From contig CAZSVI010000033.1 in assembly GCA_964610205.1 (NCBI GenBank), positions 1-30,558 on the forward strand: DNA of 30,558 nucleotides. The letters are read 5' to 3'. The stretch's first letter is position 1. The number at the start of each line of letters is the position of its first letter. Source of the DNA: CAZSVI01 sp964610205. Lineage in GTDB: Bacteria > Bacillota > Clostridia > DSM-8532. Made by a program: the position numbers and the translations under genes. Below the pieces are notes generated by a model, which searched no databases, was not told where the DNA came from, and worked only from the letters and a program-made list of their open reading frames with translations. Of the stretch, positions 1-8,482 are shown piece by piece.

Positions 1-203
1 ATAAATTATTATTTATCGGTAAAATCACGAACACATGTTTGATATTCGGTTAGAGCATGGCAGTCTTTAGACAGCATTTCTTATTGAACACTTGTTTCTT
101 AGAGATTTGAGCCCCCGCCCCAAAACTTACACAATCTATTTTCAGCTCAATGAGCAAGATTTTTTATAGAAGTTTGTAGTTTTCCTGGTTTCAAGGTTTC
201 ATT

Positions 204-2150
204 TTATACTATTTCATCACTTATACGCATATACTCTTTTTCAATTCTTTCTTTCATATCAGATGTCAAATCATTAGAAATCAGAGACTTTAATAGTTGT
301 TTTCTTTCATCGTCGCAATAAACAATAACACTCTCATGCAAAGTACGGTATTTATTATAAAGATGTATTAATACCGTACTGTTTTTAAAGTAAAAATAAA
401 GAAAAACAACAATGATTTCATATGCAATTGGTAATTTTGGGTTATTCTCAATTAAGTTAAGCGCTTCTGTAAATACATCAATGTGTTCAATAATGCTTTT
501 ATTTTTAATATATAACTGTATAAAAAAATATAGTGTATATAACAATCCATTATTATCATCTGCATTAATAAAAAATTCTTTAGCAGAATACAAACATTCT
601 TCCGCCGTACAGAATTCTTTAAGTGATGTTAATGTTGTTCCAATATTCATCATGCTATAGGCAACATTATGTTTGTGCCCAATTTTAGTATATATATCCT
701 TTACTAGTAAAAAATATTTCAGTGCTTCTTTATAATTACATTCAGCAAATGCAATATCAGCTAATCCCCATAATGCTGTTGCTTCACCTACTATTGCATT
801 ATCTTTTTTTAAATATGCTTCTAAATAGAATTTCTTTGCTTCTTTATACTCCCTATTCCCATCATAAATTGCACCCAAATTATTCAATGCATTAACTATT
901 AACTCATCATCTTTCATTTTTTTAGCTAATTTCAATTGAATTTGAGCTTTTTCTTTGGCCTCGGGATATTGTCCTAAATAATATAAAACAGCAGATTGAT
1001 AACACAGAGCATTAAGTTTATGCTTATTATATCTTAATTTGTTATAAACGTCTGTAATAATTGATACCACCTCAGAGTAATGTCCCAGACGATAATGAGC
1101 TTTTAATTTCTGCATAGTTATATTATTTGATTCACATCCATTTATATCAATGTGATATAAGACCTGAGAAAAAAGTGAATAATTGAGAAGCACTTCATTA
1201 ACAAGTTCAATTCTTGATATTTTAGTCTTAAATACTTGCTGTATATACTGTTGAATTGAATTCTTTTTATTTTTATTACTTGTATTTTTTGATATTTGCA
1301 AAGTGATATTCAAGATTTTAGCCCAAGACTCGATAATATTAACTGTCCGTCCCGAAAAAAGAGTTAATGGTTTGTTCTCAGCTAATTGCTTTATTCTGTT
1401 GTCTGTAATGTTCTCAACCTGAACGGGGATAATATTTTTATGGTTATAGTCTATCCATATATATCGTTCAACTAAAGCATCTGTTAGAATCGGAGTTATA
1501 TCAAATTCATCTGAACCGGAATATCCTATCACAATAACTATTTTATTTTTTAATAAATTATATAGATATTTACGCCAATTAGGAAATTTATAATAACCTT
1601 GATTGGTTTTTGATAATTCTTTTATTGTTATAACTAAATTGTTGTTTATATCTTCACTTTCGTTACTCCCATGAATTTTAACTAATGTCTTAGCAGCTGG
1701 AAGATTATCACATGCTAAATCTATTCCGGTGTATACTATTTTATTTATTTCATCTATATTATTAATACTATTTTCTATGCAAGTATCAAAATTAGTTGTT
1801 AAAACAGATGCTCCTAAACATAGCATTTGCCCTAGAAAACTATGTAATTCATTATATTCTTGTGAACTAAAAACCTTCGCAACCTTTAATCTATAATCAC
1901 GCAAATTTCTTATTTCATTTATTAGCAATTCAAACCTATAAACAATATCATTACTATTTATTTTTTGTTCAATTGCATGAACAAGAGAAGTTTCCGTATT
2001 ACATACTTTTAGTATATCCAGTATAAATCTTTTAACTGTAGGTAATTCTGTAGGATAATCATAAGATATACCTGCGCCACACAGAAAAAGTACATCTTGG
2101 AGTCTATTCTTAATAACTTGTTTTAACCATATATCCACAATCTTTTTCAC
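204..2150 (-). CDS. SIR2-like NADase domain with TPR repeats, putative defence protein
   Basis: Not assigned to a named gene. The N-terminal ~240 residues read as a SIR2-like (SIR2_2 type) domain: the nucleotide-binding motif GAGIS at residues 25-29, TTNFD with the usual catalytic Asn at 120, KIHG with the candidate catalytic His at 160, and GYSGSDEFD at 209-217. Residues about 345-570 contain tandem TPR helices (for example NALNNLGAIYDGNREYKEA). No membrane segment or signal peptide is apparent. In known antiphage systems SIR2-like domains deplete NAD on infection and the C-terminal part senses the trigger; that role here is inferred. The gene is far more AT-rich than its neighbours, which suggests horizontal acquisition. 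It seems monocistronic with its own promoter near 2213-2242. The longest frame begins at a GTG (2148-2150) that overlaps the AAGGTG ribosome site, so the GTG at 2136-2138 may be the true start. Confidence 0.8.
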   Translation of the reverse strand: MKKIVDIWLKQVIKNRLQDVLFLCGAGISYDYPTELPTVKRFILDILKVCNTETSLVHAIEQKINSNDIVYRFELLINEIRNLRDYRLKVAKVFSSQEYNELHSFLGQMLCLGASVLTTNFDTCIENSINNIDEINKIVYTGIDLACDNLPAAKTLVKIHGSNESEDINNNLVITIKELSKTNQGYYKFPNWRKYLYNLLKNKIVIVIGYSGSDEFDITPILTDALVERYIWIDYNHKNIIPVQVENITDNRIKQLAENKPLTLFSGRTVNIIESWAKILNITLQISKNTSNKNKKNSIQQYIQQVFKTKISRIELVNEVLLNYSLFSQVLYHIDINGCESNNITMQKLKAHYRLGHYSEVVSIITDVYNKLRYNKHKLNALCYQSAVLYYLGQYPEAKEKAQIQLKLAKKMKDDELIVNALNNLGAIYDGNREYKEAKKFYLEAYLKKDNAIVGEATALWGLADIAFAECNYKEALKYFLLVKDIYTKIGHKHNVAYSMMNIGTTLTSLKEFCTAEECLYSAKEFFINADDNNGLLYTLYFFIQLYIKNKSIIEHIDVFTEALNLIENNPKLPIAYEIIVVFLYFYFKNSTVLIHLYNKYRTLHESVIVYCDDERKQLLKSLISNDLTSDMKERIEKEYMRISDEIV

Positions 2151-2212
2151 CTTATAACTTATTAATAGGATATAGGATAGTATTAGTATATGAATTTGGT
2201 TTTCCTGACCCC

Positions 2213-2242
2213 ACTATAGCATTATAAAAATTGTTTTGTCAA
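2213..2242 (-). promoter_or_regulatory. Sigma-A-type promoter of the SIR2-TPR gene
   Basis: On the minus strand a perfect -35 TTGACA (2237-2242) is followed after 18 nt by TATAGT (2213-2218). Transcription would begin near 2206, leaving a leader of about 55-70 nt. The promoter lies between the 3' end of lacZ and the SIR2 gene, so the gene need not be read through from lacZ. Confidence 0.55.
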
Positions 2243-2298
2243 CAATAAGCAACGGATCAAGTCCTGATCCTGTAACTCTAAGCGATGGTTTTGTGGAT

Positions 2299-5200
2299 TT
2301 ACTCAGCAATTTCACTTCGAATGATATCCATGATACAGCTATCTTCGGTGGATACGGGCTTTATGCGGAAACGGAAGTTTATTTTAGTCTCCGACAGCCT
2401 GTATTGTGGCAACAGGGCCGGGCCGCAGCTTGCCGAACCCACACCGCTCATTTTGTAGTCCACATGAACAATGGTTTCCCTGCGGGGTTTCAGTTCATAA
2501 TTATGCTGTGCCAGTGTCAGATCCTCCGGAGTGTAATGGGAGGCATTGAAGGAAAACGCCTCCATTCCAATGAACAGGAGCCCGGTTCCGGGCAGGTTCG
2601 ATACGACAGCCCATTCGGTGTCATAATGGCTGCCATTTTCCTGCGGCATGATATAGTCTTCATGCTGATCGTGCACCCAGCCGGAGTATTTGGATTTCAA
2701 GGTACTCTGCCTTTTATCGGAATAGCTTTCGTGGGGGCCGAACCCGAAATACTCCAGACGCTCATTTCCAGCCGGCAGGATGAATTGAAGTCCAAACCGC
2801 GGAAGAAAAGGCATTCCTTCGCGTACATGGGCCTGTGTGTCAAAAAGGATGTCGCCGCTGCCGTAAACCGTCCAGGTCAGTTTTCCGCGAATAACCGGTT
2901 TTTTGGAAGCGCTGCCGAGGGAATAGGAACACTCGACGGAAATATACCTGTCATCCAGGTTTTTTATCTCTACGGAGTATATATGCATGGAGGCATGCCT
3001 GAATCCTTCTTTCTCCCATTCCTTTTGGATATTCCGGTCATTGTCTGTAGGCGCCCGCCAGACATTCAGCCTGGGCTGTGCAACGATAAGGCGTACGTTA
3101 TTTAAGGTAAGGGACGAGAACATCCCCGTTTCCATATTCAGAACATACTCAAAGTCTGTTCCGCGGATTGTAATCAGATTGTTGGATTCCTGAACCTGAA
3201 GCGTATGCATGCAGGATGTTGCGATTAGGTTTTTTTCCGGTGCTTCAGCAGGCAGCTCGAACTGGAATTGTGCGAGGGAATGACTGCGATCCGCCCAGGG
3301 TGTTTCCTTTTTCAGTGTAAACCAAACAAACAGAAAGCAGCGGCCCTGCAGTTTACCGGAAAACGGTAATGGCAGTTTCACTGTGCAGGAGCTCTGGGGG
3401 CCTGCTTGTAATTCATTTACGATTCCCCCGTCTGCCCACTCTCCATCCCTTTCAATTTTCCAATTCAGAGTGATATGGGAGAGATCTATGAAATCATAAA
3501 GGTTTGTTACTTTCAGCAGCCCGGCTGACAGATCCGATGCTTCAACTCTTACAGGCGCAATGACCTGTTTCAGCTCCAGAAGACCCTTGTGCACCCTTCG
3601 ATCCGGGTAAACCAGTCCATCAATACAAAAATTATAGTCATTGGGGTAATCTCCAAAATCACCTCCAAAGGCATAATACTCTGCCCCATCCGGTGTTCGG
3701 GTTTTCACACCATGGTCGGTCCATTCCCAGACAAAGCCGCCTGCCAGCCTGGGATGCCGGTAGAACAGATCCCAGTAATCCTTCAAATCACCCGGTCCGT
3801 TTCCCATCGCATGGCTGTATTCGCACAGTACCAGCGGACGGGTTTCACCGGGGTAAGCCAGTATCTTCTCTGCAATATCCGAAACTAATGGATACATATT
3901 GCTGATCACATCCAGGCAGGAGGTATCATTTCGCTCAAACTCGTTCACCCAGCAGGCTCCCTCATAATGGATCAGGCGGCTGATGTCCCTTCCTTTTGCC
4001 CATTCAGCCATTTTGATGTGGTTGGTCCCATAGCCGGATTCATTACCCAGGGACCACATGACGACACAGGCATGATTTTTGTCCCTCTCCACCATTCTCT
4101 GCATTCTGTCAAGGAAAGCCCGTTCAAACCTGGGATCCCTTGCGAGCATATCTTTTTCACCCACAGCACCAATGCCGTGGCATTCCAGATCGGCCTCATC
4201 GATGACGTAGAAACCCATTTCATCGCAATACTCCAAAAACCTTGGATCATTCGGGTAGTGGGAAGTACGGATAGCATTCACATTGTGCTGCTTCATAAGC
4301 ACGAGATCCTGCTTCATATGCCAGACGGGTATGGTATGACCAAGCTCGGGATGGGAATCATGACGGTTTACACCTTTCAGCTTTACGGCACGGTTATTGA
4401 TTAAAAACATAGAATCCCGTACCTCGGTTTTTCTCAGGCCTGTCTTAACAAGGATGATTTCATTGCCTTAATAAAGCCACAGGGAGTATAAGTTCGGAAA
4501 TTCGGCTGACCAGAGGCAGGGATTACTCAGATTGAATTCAATGGATCCGCTTCCCTGGATTAGTTTTTCACAGCTTCCGGTGATGTTTCCTCCGGGATCT
4601 TTCAGAATGACCCGCACACCCAGAGCAGATAGGCCTTTTATTTCCACTTCACACTGAAGAAGGCCGCTGCTGAAATCAGGTGTCAACTGCGGTTTTACAA
4701 AAATATCACCGATATGTATGCGATCCCTGGATAAAAGCCCAACCTCCCGGAAAATTCCCGAAAGCCTCCACATGTCCTGATCTTCGAGATAACTGCCATC
4801 ACACCATTTCAGCACCATGACGGCGATCCGGTTTGTTCCCGGCCTTATCATTGATGTGACGTTGAATTCCGAAGTCATATGGCTCACCTGGCTGTACCCG
4901 ATGTATTTTCCGTTCATCCACAAAAAGAAGCAGGAATCCACTCCCTCGAAAACAAGATAATATTCCCTGCCACTGTCAATACTCGCCTGAAACTCGCGGA
5001 TATACAGGCCGGCCGGATTTCTGTCCGGCACATGAGGCGGGTCGCATGGAAAAGGATATTTGACGTTTGTATATTGAGGAATATCATATCCGTGCATCTG
5101 CCAGTTGGACGGAACCGGAATTTCATCCCACTCGTCAGCACAGAACAAATCAGAATAAAAGCCATCCCGCACTTCGTTTGCACTTTCATAATACTTGAAT

Positions 5201-5358
5201 TTCCATGAACCGTTAAGACTTCTGTAAAATTTGGAATCGCCGCGCAACCCTTTGGCAGCTTTTCCTTCCGTATCATACGGGATAAAATATGCCCGGGGCT
5301 TTTCACAATTTTCGTGAAGCAATTCCGGATCCTCATAATATTTTTTTATAAATTCCAT
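2299..5358 (-). pseudogene. lacZ: Beta-galactosidase (GH2, LacZ type) interrupted by one in-frame TAA
   Basis: Two open frames lie in the same reading frame and together give a nearly full-length LacZ of about 1019 codons from the ATG at 5358. The first part (to 4471) carries the sugar-binding and immunoglobulin-like domains (motifs PSNWQMHGYD, QDMWRLSGIFR). The second carries the TIM barrel with acid/base Glu in WSLGNESGYG (about residue 440) and nucleophile Glu in CEYSHAMGNG (about 513), followed by the C-terminal beta-sandwich. The frames are separated by a single TAA at 4468-4470 plus 19 coding codons (reading GNEIILVKTGLRKTEVRDS) before the next ATG at 4410. Everything else looks intact, so the lesion may be recent, or the enzyme may be made as two pieces. 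The ATG at 5358, 10 nt after AAGGTGGAG, is preferred over the GTG at 5367, which almost touches the ribosome site. Confidence 0.85.
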
Positions 5359-5368
5359 TCTCGTCACA

Positions 5369-5415
5369 CTCCACCTTATCTACGGGAAAGTCACTTCTTG
5401 ACTTTCCGGTAGATA
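5369..5415 (-). promoter_or_regulatory. lacZ leader hairpin abutting the ribosome binding site
   Basis: A 17-bp inverted repeat with one mismatch has arms at 5377-5393 (TATCTACGGGAAAGTCA) and 5399-5415, with a 5-nt loop. It occupies nearly all of the predicted lacZ leader, and the ribosome site AAGGTGGAG (5369-5377) begins at its base. There is no T-run, so a terminator is unlikely. An RNA hairpin controlling translation or transcript stability, or a DNA operator for a dimeric regulator, are the two readings. Confidence 0.6.
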
Positions 5416-5433
5416 ACCATATAATTATATTAT
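5414..5433. promoter_or_regulatory. Shared operator-like element, copy 1 (lacZ)
   Basis: The plus strand reads TAACCATATAATTATATTAT. It contains the 12-bp palindrome ATATAATTATAT and covers the predicted transcription start of lacZ. A copy with 19 of 20 identical bases lies at 23897-23916 in the promoter of the dehydrogenase gene. The position just downstream of the -10 box suits repressor binding; no regulator can be named. Confidence 0.45.
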
Positions 5434-5434
5434 C

Positions 5435-5463
5435 ATTATAGTGTATTGGAATTTAGCTTTCAA
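5435..5463 (-). promoter_or_regulatory. lacZ promoter
   Basis: Minus-strand TTGAAA (5458-5463), a 17-nt spacer, and a perfect -10 TATAAT (5435-5440). The predicted start lies near 5428, inside the 20-bp element at 5414-5433 that recurs at the dehydrogenase promoter. Confidence 0.6.
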
Positions 5464-5513
5464 TCATACTATACAGACACAAAATACAAGAATATGGACA
5501 ATGGAGTAGTGTC

Positions 5514-5663
5514 ATGAAAGAATCTGTTTTTCCCATCATCACCGAAGAGGAAAGCAGGCTGCCGTTCATTTTAAGCCAGTCCATAACGCTCATCCCAAAC
5601 AATAGACAGGAATTTGCTTTCAGAGTGGCATATAAGTGGTATGTGATTTTAAAGGCTTTTTAG
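5514..5663 (+). pseudogene. N-terminal remnant of an AraC-like regulator
   Basis: A 49-codon frame starts at ATG 5514 and is divergent from lacZ. Its first ~20 residues, MKESVFPIITEEESRLPFIL, resemble the beginning of AraC-family sugar regulators that often sit beside glycosidase genes. The similarity fades after that, the frame stops at 5661-5663, and no ligand-binding or helix-turn-helix region follows before the next gene. It is best read as a truncated regulator of lacZ. The family assignment rests on recognition of one short segment and is moderate at best. The 179 nt after it, up to the hydrolase, show nothing else I can name. Confidence 0.45.
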
Positions 5664-5842
5664 ACATATAATGCAATTATTATTAGCGTCAATCAAACTC
5701 CACAACCCTTTTTTGAAACAAATACTTGAAAGATTCTCCAGCGAGATTGGTGAAAAGCTTCACGGGATTTCAATTCTCACATATTAAATCACTGGTGAAT
5801 ATCATATATATTGAGGACTTTTTATAACAATGGAGTATTTAT

Positions 5843-6658
5843 ATGGGATTTTATATTGGTGTTGAACCAAATGTAAAAATCTATGTGGAGGACATAAATC
5901 CGGCAGGCACAAAGACAATTCTGTTCATTCACGGATGGCCAGGAAATCATAATCTGTTTGAATATCAGTACAATCAGTTGCCTAAAATGGGGTACAGGTG
6001 TATCGGAATGGACTGCAGGGGGTTCGGATTATCGGACAGACCATGGACAGGATACGATTATAACCGGTTGTCAGATGATGTCAGAAGTGTGGTTGACGCT
6101 CTCCAATTGCAGAATTTTACCCTTGGGGGACATTCAACGGGAGGAGCGATTTGCGTCCGTTATATGGCCAGGCATAAGGGTTACGGAGTAACAAAACTTG
6201 GGCTTTTTGCTGCTGCGGCTCCAAGTCTTATACGGCGTCCATATTTTTCATATGGTTTGCAAAAACAAGCTGTAATCAATATCATCCAGGGCACATATAA
6301 TGATCGGCCCAGTATGCTGAGAGGGTTTGGAAATTTGATATTTTATAATCCTGTTACTGAAGCATTGTCAGATTGGATTTTCATATTGGGTCTACAGGCA
6401 GCCAGTTGGTCAACTGCGGCTATAGCGAACACCTGGTTGGGTGAAGAAGAGCTGTTTAACGATCTGAAAACGATAAGAGTTCCAACGCTAATCCTTCACG
6501 GTATTAATGACCAGGTCTGTTTATACCCGTTGGCTATAGCACAAAAGAACAGTATCAGAAATTCAAAATTGGTACCATTTGATAGGTGTGGTCATTTCCT
6601 GTTCTATGACCAGCGTGAAAAATTCAACAATGAATTAATACAATTCACAGAAGCATAA
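5843..6658 (+). CDS. Alpha/beta-fold hydrolase
   Basis: A 271-residue cytoplasmic alpha/beta hydrolase of ordinary family length. Visible landmarks are the oxyanion loop HGWPGN (30-35), the strand/loop DCRGFGLSDRP (57-67), the nucleophile elbow GHSTGG with Ser98, the acid Asp223 in HGINDQ, and the catalytic His251 in CGHFLF. The triad is therefore complete. The pattern fits the haloperoxidase/arylesterase/epoxide-hydrolase branch, but the substrate cannot be told from sequence. The ATG is preceded by GGAG at 7-nt spacing. It stands alone between a regulator remnant and a damaged signalling gene and is not obviously part of an operon. Confidence 0.85.
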   Translation: MGFYIGVEPNVKIYVEDINPAGTKTILFIHGWPGNHNLFEYQYNQLPKMGYRCIGMDCRGFGLSDRPWTGYDYNRLSDDVRSVVDALQLQNFTLGGHSTGGAICVRYMARHKGYGVTKLGLFAAAAPSLIRRPYFSYGLQKQAVINIIQGTYNDRPSMLRGFGNLIFYNPVTEALSDWIFILGLQAASWSTAAIANTWLGEEELFNDLKTIRVPTLILHGINDQVCLYPLAIAQKNSIRNSKLVPFDRCGHFLFYDQREKFNNELIQFTEA

Positions 6659-7027
6659 TTTGGAAACAAGGGTTATAACTTTTTCATTTTGATCTTCATC
6701 CAGAGAAAGGGATGTTTTAGCAATGAAAGTGTATTCTACTTCAGGCAGCTTCAGTTCTTTTTCGAAAAAACTGAAATTCTTATTATCCGAAGATTAATTA
6801 CTAAAACAAGGGAATTGCAGTCTATCTTTCCGGATGAGTAATAAAAACGGTAAATAAGAAGTATTTCACCAATGATGTAAGATTGATAAAATTATTTTTT
6901 TGGATACGGTAATATGGGTATATATGATATATGCATAATTGTAATTGTGGCGCACCGGCATGTTTACCATTCATTAGCAGCAAATGAAGCGCCCCGTTTT
7001 AATATTGAATTCATAGGAGGGGTGAAT
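6659..7027. other. Non-coding gap with a small hairpin
   Basis: No convincing gene. A short inverted repeat (TTCAGTT at 6750-6756 and AACTGAA at 6769-6775, enclosing T- and A-runs) might end transcription of the hydrolase. A 24-codon frame at 6723-6797 overlaps it and has no good ribosome site. The last part (6914-7020) is open in frame with the following gene but is probably leader, because a strong AGGAGG lies at 7015-7020. Confidence 0.4.
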
Positions 7028-7585
7028 GTGGCGATAAGGACAAAAGTTCTTCTGTCAGCTCTAATCAGCCTTATGTTTGCTTTATTTTGCACTATTGTGG
7101 TTGTAAGAGAATACCTTGTAACATATTTACATAATGAAGAAATGAATAGCGCCCTTCAAAATCTTACCCGTGCCGCTTCAATCATTCAAAGAGAAGAAAC
7201 TGCCCTGGAAAGCATACAGTTGGACTGGTCACAATGGGATGACGCTTATCAGTTTATAAAAGACAGGAATACGAATTTTATTAAAGTCAATATACAGGAA
7301 GAAGCATTGGAGGCTTTAAAACTAAATTTTATGATGTTCGCAGACAGTGAATATAATGTGGCTGCTATTGTTGAGACAGGAAAGGAGATACCAAGACTTT
7401 CACGTCTGCTGGCGGTAGTGGATTCCTTTGATGTAATGACCCATGACCGGGTATATAAGAAGGCCATGGATATAGAGAGTGCGATCCGGGAATTAAAAGA
7501 CTGCTCAGGTACACAATTTGATCCCGAAATGGTGGAGGCGTTTGTAGAGACAATTAATAAGGATTCATTGGTTGAAGCCATGTGA
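7028..7585 (+). pseudogene. CHASE4 sensor / HD-GYP phosphodiesterase, internally deleted
   Basis: The GTG at 7028 lies 7 nt after AGGAGG and gives 185 residues. Residues about 5-27 form a membrane anchor. Residues about 30-115 look like an extracytoplasmic CHASE4 domain (motif LDWSQWDDAYQFIKDRN). From about residue 120 the sequence switches abruptly to the C-terminal end of an HD-GYP domain (GKEIPRLSRLLAVVDSFD, then MTHDRVYKKA and CSGTQFDPEMVEAF). The second half of CHASE4, the second membrane helix, any HAMP region, and the HD and GYP metal-binding motifs are missing, although the frame is preserved. A full-length ancestor would have been a membrane-bound cyclic-di-GMP phosphodiesterase. This product cannot hydrolyse cyclic di-GMP. 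It is either decaying or a residual membrane protein. Confidence 0.75.
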
Positions 7586-7587
7586 AA

Positions 7588-7621
7588 GTGAACTTGTTCA
7601 GCTAAAGCTGAACGAGTTCAC
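7588..7621. repeat. 15-bp inverted repeat between convergent genes; related to 17513-17538
   Basis: Arms GTGAACTTGTTCAGC (7588-7602) and GCTGAACGAGTTCAC (7607-7621) enclose TAAA, with one G:T-type mismatch. It lies between the HD-GYP remnant and gatD and could serve as a weak bidirectional terminator, though neither side has a long T-run. The first 26 nt match 17513-17538 with three differences, so it belongs to a dispersed sequence family. Confidence 0.6.
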
Positions 7622-7667
7622 TATATTATATTCATAACCTGGCAAGCTAACAATCATGGACAGTTCT

Positions 7668-8417
7668 TTATGACGATCCGACAAACCTTTTAATTAGACT
7701 GACGCGGGCATTTTCTTCAATTTTGTCTCCTAGAGGCTGAAGAGAAACAAAATCTCTGTATTTTTGTTTCAATGCCAGGGTGATTAATTCATCGGCCAGC
7801 GCCGGATTTTTTGGAAGCAGGCTGCCATGGGAATAGGAACAGAAAACATTCTTATATCTTGCCCCTTCAAAGCCATCTTCACCATTATTGCCAAACCCGC
7901 GGATTACTTTACCAAGGGGTGTTACACCTTCACCCAGGTAGGTTTTTCCCGAATGATTTTCAAAGCCGACAACATAACCGTTAGGCTGTTGTTTCAGATT
8001 ATCTACTGAAAAAACAAGATTTCCGATCAGGCGTTTTTCTCCTCCGACAGTCCAATGGTTCATAGCTCCGAGGCATTCGATTTCTTTTCCGTCGGAGAGC
8101 CTGTAATACTGGCCCATAAGCTGGTATCCCCCGCATATGCACAGAAAAACCACATTATTTTCAACCGATTCTATCAGTGCTTCCTTTTTTAAAGACAGAA
8201 GATCCCTGTGCAGGATATCCTGCTCATAATCCTGACCGCCTCCAATAAAAACGATATCATACTCTTCAGGCAAAAAGGCATCTCCCAGAGATAGGGGATG
8301 GATGGAAGCATCAATTCCACGCCACTGCAGACGTTTTTTCAAGGCCTGTATATTACCGTAATCACCATACAGGTTTAAAAGATCCGGGTACATATGACAA
8401 ATAGAGATTTCGTACAT
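7668..8417 (-). CDS. gatD: Lipid II isoglutaminyl synthase, glutaminase subunit GatD
   Basis: A class I glutamine amidotransferase of about 249 residues that supplies ammonia to MurT, which amidates the D-Glu of lipid II in the cytoplasm. Seen in sequence: the family N-terminus ICHMYPDLLNLYGDYGNI, FIGGGQDYEQD (57-66), the nucleophile Cys95 in FLCICGGYQLMG, and the histidine motif YSHGSLLP near the C-terminus. The frame extends upstream to 8486, overlapping the murT stop by 4 nt. The ATG at 8417 is preferred because it follows GGAAAGGAAG at 5 nt and matches the usual start of the family. It is translated from one transcript with murT. Confidence 0.9.
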   Translation of the reverse strand: MYEISICHMYPDLLNLYGDYGNIQALKKRLQWRGIDASIHPLSLGDAFLPEEYDIVFIGGGQDYEQDILHRDLLSLKKEALIESVENNVVFLCICGGYQLMGQYYRLSDGKEIECLGAMNHWTVGGEKRLIGNLVFSVDNLKQQPNGYVVGFENHSGKTYLGEGVTPLGKVIRGFGNNGEDGFEGARYKNVFCSYSHGSLLPKNPALADELITLALKQKYRDFVSLQPLGDKIEENARVSLIKRFVGSS

Positions 8418-8482
8418 AAAAACTTCCTTTCCAATTAAGTACGGGATATAACCTTTGACAATGAAAGTGTGCCTCTGGAGCA

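Noticed and set aside
1..203. Possible gene end at the left edge
   Set aside because: All frames contain early stops and no domain is readable; only AT-rich non-coding sequence is visible.
2236..3105. 289-residue open frame antisense to lacZ
   Set aside because: It lies entirely over the GH2 coding sequence, has no ribosome site and no recognisable domain; it is a shadow frame.
4468..4470. Programmed stop-codon readthrough or selenocysteine in lacZ
   Set aside because: The codon is TAA followed by G, neither a leaky context nor TGA; no recoding signal was seen.
6723..6797. 24-codon open frame between the hydrolase and the CHASE4 gene
   Set aside because: The ribosome site is weak and distant, and the frame overlaps a hairpin; nothing supports translation.
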